Positions 1 to 3,630 of a DNA stretch of 5,386 nucleotides are shown here, one piece after another; position 1 is the first letter of the stretch, and each line of letters begins with the position of its first letter. Origin of the DNA: Desulfobacteraceae bacterium (GTDB taxonomy: Bacteria; Desulfobacterota; Desulfobacteria; Desulfobacterales; JAABPS01); the NCBI GenBank assembly GCA_011391835.1, contig JAABPS010000207.1, positions 1 to 5,386 on the forward strand, in the 5' to 3' direction. The notes under the pieces are model-generated. The model had not been told where the DNA came from, did not search any database, and saw nothing but the letters and a program-made list of their open reading frames with translations. The position numbers and the translations under genes were made by a program.

Positions 1-46
1 GTCCATAGAAGTAGAACAGGAAAACAGTACTGAGAATCATCCTCAT
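1..46 (-). CDS. Possible start of a further gene downstream of nifS (partial)
   Basis: A minus-strand frame from ATG at 46-44 (second in-frame ATG at 40-38) stays open to the window edge and would encode a hydrophobic N-terminus rich in Leu, Phe and Tyr, like a signal peptide or membrane anchor. A weak GCGGGA-type Shine-Dalgarno lies about five bases upstream. The same frame is open further upstream into the end of nifS, so an alternative start (for example TTG at 127-125) is possible. Only about 15 codons are visible from the ATG, so no function can be assigned, and an open frame this short may be chance. If real, it would follow nifS in the same transcription unit, because I see no convincing terminator between them. 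Confidence 0.2.
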   Translation of the reverse strand, partial: MRMILSTVFLFYFYG

Positions 47-116
47 ACCGATCCCGCCATCACTGGATAATCTTTTTTTACCCAAAAAGAGTTGAACGGT
101 TTGCTTGAAATTTTTT

Positions 117-1289
117 CTATCCAGCAACCTTTTTCTCTTTCCAGAAGGGTGACAACTCCCTGAGTTTTTCGATAATGGGCGGCATTTTTTCAATAACAAA
201 GTCTATTTCCTCACTGCGGGTATAGGTGCTCAGACTGAATCGTATGGAGCCGTGGGCGGATGTGAACGGGACGCCCATGGCGCGCAATACATGGGATGGT
301 TCCAGTGAGCCGGATGTACAGGCCGAGCCGGATGATGCGCATATTCCGAACTGATCAAGCATCAGGAGAATAGCTTCTCCTTCTACATATTCAAACCCTA
401 TGCTGGTCGTGTTGGGCAGGCGGGCATCTTTGTTTCCATTTACCTGGGCGTTGGGAATTCGTTTCAGCAATTCGGTTTCCAGTTTATCCCTTAATTTTTT
501 TACCCGGGTATTGATATCGTCAAGATGCTCTGCGGCCAGTTCGCATGCTTTGCCCAGCCCGATAATAGAGGCCACATTCTCGGTACCGCCTCTTCTTCCT
601 CTTTCCTGATGACCGCCAATGAGGTAAGGAGAATATTTTGTTCCCTTCCTTACATACAGCGCACCAACCCCTTTAGACGCGTGGATTTTATGGCCTGACA
701 GAGAAAGCATATCGATCCCTGTTTCCTTGAGATTTATCGGAATTTTTCCAACCGCCTGAACGGCATCTGTATGAAAAACGATTCCTCTTTCTTTTACTAT
801 TTTTGCAATTTGGTGAATAGGGAATATTACTCCTGACTCGTTATTTGCCCACATAATGCTGACAATAGCGGTGTCATCGGTCAGGGTTTGCCGCAAATAA
901 TCAAGATCAAGATTCCCCAGACCATCGACCGGCAGATAGGTTACCTGATACCCATTTTTGAAAAAGTGTTCACAGAGATTTTTAACTGCCGGGTGCTCGA
1001 CGCGTGTGGTCAGAATGTGCTTCTTATCAGGATTTGATTGTATGGCTGCCCGGATGGCTGTGCTGTCGCTCTCTGTGCCGCAGCTGGTAAATACTATTTC
1101 CTCAGGAGAGGCGCCAATGAGCGCTGCTGTCTTTTCACGCGCATTCATCACCTTCTTGCCCACATTGCCTCCAAAGGTATGCATGCTGGAAGGGTTACCA
1201 TAATAATCTGAAAAATAGGGGAGCATTTCATCGAGAACTTTATCAGCGACCTTTGTTGTTGCATTGTTATCCAGATAGACGGTATCCAT
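117..1289 (-). CDS. nifS: NifS-type cysteine desulfurase
   Basis: This PLP-dependent class V aminotransferase-fold enzyme converts L-cysteine to L-alanine and hands the persulfide sulfur to the NifU scaffold in the cytosol. The product is 390 aa, close to the usual length of about 400. It opens with YLDNNATT (5-12). His99 in VEHPA is expected to stack on PLP, Asp175 and Gln178 in HTDAVQA contact the cofactor, and Lys201 in SGHK forms the Schiff base. Cys324 in SSGSACTSGSLEPSHV is the persulfide-forming cysteine. RGRRGGTEN (230-238) and the C-terminal FWK match NifS of nitrogen fixers more closely than IscS, as far as I recall. The frame is open to 1391, but ATG 1289 is chosen: it gives the standard N-terminus, has GGAGG at 1300-1304 with a 10-base spacer, and avoids a 100-base overlap with nifU. 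It starts two bases after the nifU stop, so coupled translation is likely. Confidence 0.96.
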   Translation of the reverse strand: MDTVYLDNNATTKVADKVLDEMLPYFSDYYGNPSSMHTFGGNVGKKVMNAREKTAALIGASPEEIVFTSCGTESDSTAIRAAIQSNPDKKHILTTRVEHPAVKNLCEHFFKNGYQVTYLPVDGLGNLDLDYLRQTLTDDTAIVSIMWANNESGVIFPIHQIAKIVKERGIVFHTDAVQAVGKIPINLKETGIDMLSLSGHKIHASKGVGALYVRKGTKYSPYLIGGHQERGRRGGTENVASIIGLGKACELAAEHLDDINTRVKKLRDKLETELLKRIPNAQVNGNKDARLPNTTSIGFEYVEGEAILLMLDQFGICASSGSACTSGSLEPSHVLRAMGVPFTSAHGSIRFSLSTYTRSEEIDFVIEKMPPIIEKLRELSPFWKEKKVAG

Positions 1290-1291
1290 GC

Positions 1292-2116
1292 CTACACTTC
1301 CTCCACAATCAGTTCGGGTGTAACGAGTTCTTTTAATTTTGATTCCACATAATGTTTCAGCGTTACCTGCGAGGCGCTGCAGGTGGCGCATGCACCATAG
1401 AGTTTGACGCTGACGATGTTTCCATCCACATCAATCAGTTCAATTCCGCCGCCGTCTTTTTCCAGCGCAGGCTTTATTTCACGCTTCAGCGTTTCTTCGA
1501 TGAGTTTAATTTTTTGAATATTTGTCAGTTTTAACGCTTTCTGTAGCGCAGGTGTTTCGGTGATAGAGAACTTGTCGATGATCTTTTGAATATTTTCGTG
1601 ACACTTCCCGCATCCTCCGCCCGCTTTCACATAATGCGTTACATCTTCAATGGTTTTCAGGCTGTTTTCCCTGACCGCCCGTTCGATTTCCAGATCCGTT
1701 ACCCCGAAGCATTCGCATACAATTTCTCCTTCGACTTTTTTGGCGGGCTTTCCATCCATATTTAAAATAGCCGCTTCGAGGGCATCTCTCCCCATGACGG
1801 AGCAGTGCATCTTTTCTTTGGGAAGACCGCCCAGATATTCTGCAATGTCTTCGTTGGTTATTTTCTTCGCCTCTTCAAGGGTTTTGCCTTTGATCATCTC
1901 TGTGAGTGCAGATGAAGAGGCAATGGCGCTGGCGCATCCAAATGTCTTAAATTTTGCATCTTCGATTTTTTTGTTTTTGTCAACTTTAAGATACAGAGTC
2001 AACGCATCGCCGCAGGCAAGGGATCCAACTTCTCCTACGCCATCGGCATTTACAATTTCTCCTACATTCCTCGGATTTAAAAAATGATCCTTTACTTTAT
2101 CCGTATATTCCCACAC
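1292..2116 (-). CDS. nifU: Three-domain NifU Fe-S cluster scaffold protein
   Basis: NifU receives sulfur from NifS, assembles [2Fe-2S] and [4Fe-4S] clusters and passes them to apo-proteins. At 274 aa all three classical modules are present. The IscU-like domain (about 1-125) has cluster ligands Cys35, Cys61 and Cys105 plus Asp37. The central Bfd-like [2Fe-2S] domain (about 130-182) has Cys134, Cys136, Cys169 and Cys172. The C-terminal Nfu domain (about 198-270) has Cys243-x2-Cys246. It is somewhat shorter than the roughly 310 aa of Azotobacter NifU, mainly through a short linker before the Nfu domain. The start is GTG at 2116-2114, giving the expected MWEYTDKVK N-terminus, with a purine-rich Shine-Dalgarno five bases upstream. 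It lies two bases from nifS, and the zinc ribbon gene precedes it by 97 bases on the same strand. The standard ligand set makes the call very secure. Whether the client is nitrogenase or general metabolism cannot be read from the gene. Confidence 0.97.
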   Translation of the reverse strand: MWEYTDKVKDHFLNPRNVGEIVNADGVGEVGSLACGDALTLYLKVDKNKKIEDAKFKTFGCASAIASSSALTEMIKGKTLEEAKKITNEDIAEYLGGLPKEKMHCSVMGRDALEAAILNMDGKPAKKVEGEIVCECFGVTDLEIERAVRENSLKTIEDVTHYVKAGGGCGKCHENIQKIIDKFSITETPALQKALKLTNIQKIKLIEETLKREIKPALEKDGGGIELIDVDGNIVSVKLYGACATCSASQVTLKHYVESKLKELVTPELIVEEV

Positions 2117-2121
2117 GATTC

Positions 2122-2130
2122 CCTCCCCCT
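2122..2130 (-). promoter_or_regulatory. Ribosome binding site deciding the GTG start of nifU
   Basis: On the minus strand a G-rich run, AGGGGGAGGG, contains GGAGG (2126-2122) ending five bases before GTG at 2116. There is no ATG in frame nearby, and the GTG restores the family N-terminus MWEYTDK, so the site fixes the start. Confidence 0.75.
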
Positions 2131-2135
2131 TTAAA

Positions 2136-2155
2136 CTGTTCTAACAGATAGTTAG
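2136..2155 (-). promoter_or_regulatory. Overlapping inverted repeats upstream of nifU (candidate operator or leader hairpin)
   Basis: Two dyads overlap here: CTGTT-N2-AACAG (2136-2147) and CTAAC-N5-GTTAG (2141-2155). They sit six bases upstream of the nifU Shine-Dalgarno run. A -10-like TAAAAT (minus strand, 2172-2167) lies just beyond them, but no -35 element of quality is visible. The position would suit an operator or an alternative RNA hairpin near the translation start. Fe-S gene operons are often controlled by Rrf2/IscR-family regulators, but I cannot match this sequence confidently to a published motif, so any regulator is inference. Arms of five bases can occur by chance. Confidence 0.3.
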
Positions 2156-2183
2156 CGTGAAAATTTATTTTACATATACATGA

Positions 2184-2198
2184 GCGGCTGACCGCCGC
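2184..2198 (-). terminator. Weak stem-loop after the zinc ribbon gene
   Basis: GCGGC-N5-GCCGC forms a five-base-pair GC stem beginning 16 bases after the zinc ribbon gene's stop codon. The downstream minus-strand sequence is AT-rich but has no clean U-run immediately after the stem, so at best this is a weak or partial terminator. It would allow read-through into nifU. Confidence 0.2.
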
Positions 2199-2213
2199 AT
2201 CCATTCAGGTGGC

Positions 2214-2411
2214 TCAGGAAAATCCTTTTGCAGGGCCGGGCCTGGGCACGCAATTTTGTATCCCACCCCCAATAACACGGGCTGTGCTTAACAAACGCTT
2301 GACCTGTTTGGCGCCGCAATCCGGGCAGGTGATGGATGTGTCTTTAATGTTAAAAATAAGCTTTTCAAAATTATTACCGCATTTTTTACATTCATATTCG
2401 TATATCGGCAT
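2214..2411 (-). CDS. FmdB-type small zinc ribbon protein
   Basis: This 65-aa protein begins MPIYEYECKKCG, the hallmark of the FmdB/CxxC_CxxC_SSSS family. The two knuckles are Cys8-x2-Cys11 and Cys29-x2-Cys32, enough to hold one structural Zn (or possibly Fe). After Lys-Arg-Leu-Leu-Ser (38-42) the tail is a Gly/Pro-rich low-complexity stretch with one further Cys54. This resembles the variable tails of the family. ATG at 2411 has GGAGA at 2418-2422 with a six-base spacer. The family was named for a putative regulator of formamidase/amidase genes in Methylophilus, but for most members no function is established, so the name should not be read as a role. It lies 97 bases upstream of nifU on the same strand and may share a transcript with nifU-nifS. 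Confidence 0.9.
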   Translation of the reverse strand: MPIYEYECKKCGNNFEKLIFNIKDTSITCPDCGAKQVKRLLSTARVIGGGIQNCVPRPGPAKGFS

Positions 2412-2451
2412 GTGATTTCTCCAACATTTTATCCATGTAACAAACTATGCA

Positions 2452-2481
2452 TTTTTACTTTATTTATGATGTGAAAATCAA
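2452..2481 (-). promoter_or_regulatory. Candidate sigma70-type promoter for the zinc ribbon-nifU-nifS unit
   Basis: On the minus strand TTGATT (2481-2476) and TAAAAA (2457-2452) are separated by 18 bases in AT-rich DNA. Each hexamer matches four of six consensus positions. Transcription would begin near 2445, leaving a leader of about 34 bases that contains the GGAGA ribosome binding site. In such AT-rich sequence weak matches are common, so this is only a candidate. No GG/GC -24/-12 element and no TGT-N10-ACA NifA-type site was seen here. Confidence 0.25.
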
Positions 2482-2560
2482 TGGTTAATAGGACTTGCCT
2501 GTAAAATAAGGTCAGACGTTTAGGATGTCAAATGTTTATATATAGTTAGTTCGGTATGTG

Positions 2561-2628
2561 TGAAAAGGAGGAAAGTTATCGCTTCAACGATGGGATTTTC
2601 TGAATCCATTGTTCTACAAAGGCTTTAA
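2561..2628 (+). other. Leader-like segment: unused Shine-Dalgarno, hairpin and 12-codon ORF
   Basis: A strong AAGGAGG (2565-2571) is followed by no ATG, GTG or TTG at normal spacing. The next ATG (2590) is 18 bases on and opens a 12-codon frame ending in TAA at 2626-2628. The ATG lies in a hairpin with left arm 2589-2597 (one bulged G), loop 2598-2602 and right arm 2603-2610. The segment could be part of a leader for the Memo-family gene, the remnant of a gene, or chance. Just upstream, TATAGT (2541-2546) resembles a -10 hexamer but has no good -35 partner. The rest of 2412-2690 shows nothing else I can name apart from the separately listed promoter candidates. Confidence 0.15.
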
Positions 2629-2634
2629 ATTTAT

Positions 2635-2666
2635 TGGACATTTATGGCATCCTGTGCCAGTATATA
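2635..2666 (+). promoter_or_regulatory. Candidate promoter with long spacer and internal palindrome, upstream of the Memo gene
   Basis: TGGACA (2635-2640, five of six to TTGACA) and TATATA (2661-2666) are separated by 20 bases. This is longer than the optimal 17 for sigma70. The perfect dyad TGGCA-N5-TGCCA (2645-2659) lies entirely within the spacer. Long spacers holding a dyad are the known layout of promoters activated by MerR-family regulators. A start near 2673 would leave about 18 bases of leader, just enough for the ribosome binding site. The layout is seen in the sequence; the regulator is inference. Confidence 0.3.
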
Positions 2667-2674
2667 TTTTAAAA

Positions 2675-2686
2675 TAAGGAGGTGAT
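2675..2686 (+). promoter_or_regulatory. Full-length Shine-Dalgarno of the Memo gene
   Basis: TAAGGAGGTGAT is complementary to the 3' end of 16S rRNA over its full anti-Shine-Dalgarno stretch. The in-frame GTG (2682) and ATG (2685) are part of, or touching, this site and are too close to be used. GTG 2691, eight bases past the GGAGG core, has ideal spacing, so the site decides the start. Confidence 0.85.
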
Positions 2687-2690
2687 GACC

Positions 2691-3542
2691 GTGGATGTGA
2701 GAAAAGCTGTTTTTTCCGGGAGCTGGTATCCGGCAAGTCCTTCTGAATGCGAGAATGAAATTAAGCGCTTCATGAAAGAGGCGGTACCTGCATCCACTCC
2801 CGGGAATAAGTTGACAGGAGGTATTGTCCCCCACGCGGGATGGTATTTTTCCGGTAGCATCGCATGCAATGTGATTCAATGTCTCCAGGATAAAACACCC
2901 GTGGATACGTTTATTATTTTCGGGATGCATCTTCATCCGGGTTCTCCCAGTTATCTGATGAAAAAAGGCGCATGGGAGACGCCTTTTGGCGAGGTTCTTA
3001 TTGACGAAGCAATTGCCGAAGAACTTTCAGGCAGATTTTCATTTAAAATTGAAAAACCTGGAGATTACACACGGGATAACACCATAGAATTGCAGCTTCC
3101 TTTTGTAAAATATTTTTTTGAAAATACCAAAATTGTGCCGATGGGCGTACCCCCTTCTGATGAAGCGTTGCGAATAGCCAAAGCGGCTGCGGATATATCA
3201 AAACAACTGGGTCTGCGCGTGAAAGTCCTGGGATCAACGGATTTAACACATTATGGATTAAATTACGGGTTTGAGCCGAAAGGAAGCGGAAAAACGGCTG
3301 TAACATGGGTACGCGAGAACAATGACAGGCGTGTGATTGATGCGATGCTGGCGATGGACCCTGAGCGTGTTATCCGTGAAGCATTAACGAACCAGAATGC
3401 ATGCTGCGCGGGAGCTGCTGCCTCAGCCATTGCCACAGCAAAGGAATTGGGGGCGCAACAGGCCGAAGAAATCATATATGCTACAAGCTATGAGAAAAGT
3501 CCGGGAAGTAGTTTTGTGGGGTATGTAGGAATTGTGTTCTAA
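2691..3542 (+). CDS. amrB: Memo-family protein (AmmeMemoRadiSam system protein B)
   Basis: This 283-aa protein spans the normal length of the Memo family, whose fold resembles non-heme iron ring-cleaving dioxygenases such as LigB. The N-terminus has SGSWYP (9-14), matching the family's GSWY signature, and is followed by VPHAGWYFSG (46-55). The residues corresponding to the metal/active-site set of human MEMO1 appear intact: His48, His80 (in GMHLHPG), Asp184 and His187 (in STDLTHYG), and Cys238 or Cys239 (in NACCAGA). ELQLPF (133-138) and the C-terminal SFVGYVGI are also typical. No signal peptide or membrane segment is seen, so it is probably cytosolic. In bacteria and archaea the family often occurs with an AMMECR1-like protein and a radical SAM enzyme; neither is in this window. 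The biochemical role is not settled. GTG 2691 is chosen from the ribosome binding site; an ATG at 2685 would add two residues. Confidence 0.92.
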   Translation: MDVRKAVFSGSWYPASPSECENEIKRFMKEAVPASTPGNKLTGGIVPHAGWYFSGSIACNVIQCLQDKTPVDTFIIFGMHLHPGSPSYLMKKGAWETPFGEVLIDEAIAEELSGRFSFKIEKPGDYTRDNTIELQLPFVKYFFENTKIVPMGVPPSDEALRIAKAAADISKQLGLRVKVLGSTDLTHYGLNYGFEPKGSGKTAVTWVRENNDRRVIDAMLAMDPERVIREALTNQNACCAGAAASAIATAKELGAQQAEEIIYATSYEKSPGSSFVGYVGIVF

Positions 3543-3612
3543 GAGGCAAGAGATAAAAGGCAAGAGGCGAGAGGATATTAGTGAATAGTAACGCGTAAAT
3601 AGTAACGAGTGA
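3543..3612 (+). repeat. Short purine-rich and 14-bp imperfect direct repeats between genes
   Basis: Directly after the Memo stop codon GGCAAGAG occurs at 3545-3552 and 3559-3566, followed by the related GCGAGAGG. Then come two 14-base units, 3581-3594 and 3595-3608, that share AATAGTAACG (3584-3593 and 3598-3607). A third GTGAG start at 3609 fits the same period. There is no hairpin terminator and no strong promoter in this 88-base gap. Such degenerate repeats between genes suggest slippage-derived filler or the remnant of a longer repeat family. Confidence 0.5.
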
Positions 3613-3630
3613 GAAAGAAACTGTATTTTT

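Noticed and set aside
1290..1391. 34-residue N-terminal extension of NifS
   Set aside because: It would overlap the nifU coding sequence entirely. The extension has no family similarity, whereas ATG 1289 has its own ribosome binding site and gives the standard NifS N-terminus.
958..2087. Plus-strand open frames opposite nifS and nifU (958-1203, 1352-1534, 1650-2087)
   Set aside because: They are antisense shadows of well-conserved genes, with no motif or ribosome binding support.
2097..2204. 35-codon minus-strand ORF spanning the gap between the zinc ribbon gene and nifU
   Set aside because: It has no real ribosome binding site, overlaps the nifU start in another frame and encodes no recognisable sequence. 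It is most likely chance.
2160..2216. Possible frameshift at the end of the zinc ribbon gene (an alternative frame reads Gly-Cys-Gly-Gly shortly after the stop)
   Set aside because: The in-frame ending Gly-Phe-Ser after a Gly/Pro-rich tail is plausible for this family with variable tails, and the alternative frame adds little.
2641..2660. Possible sigma54 -24/-12 promoter (GG at 2646 and GC at 2656) before the Memo gene
   Set aside because: The GG and GC are 10 bases apart, whereas sigma54 promoters need 12, and the TTGC part is missing.
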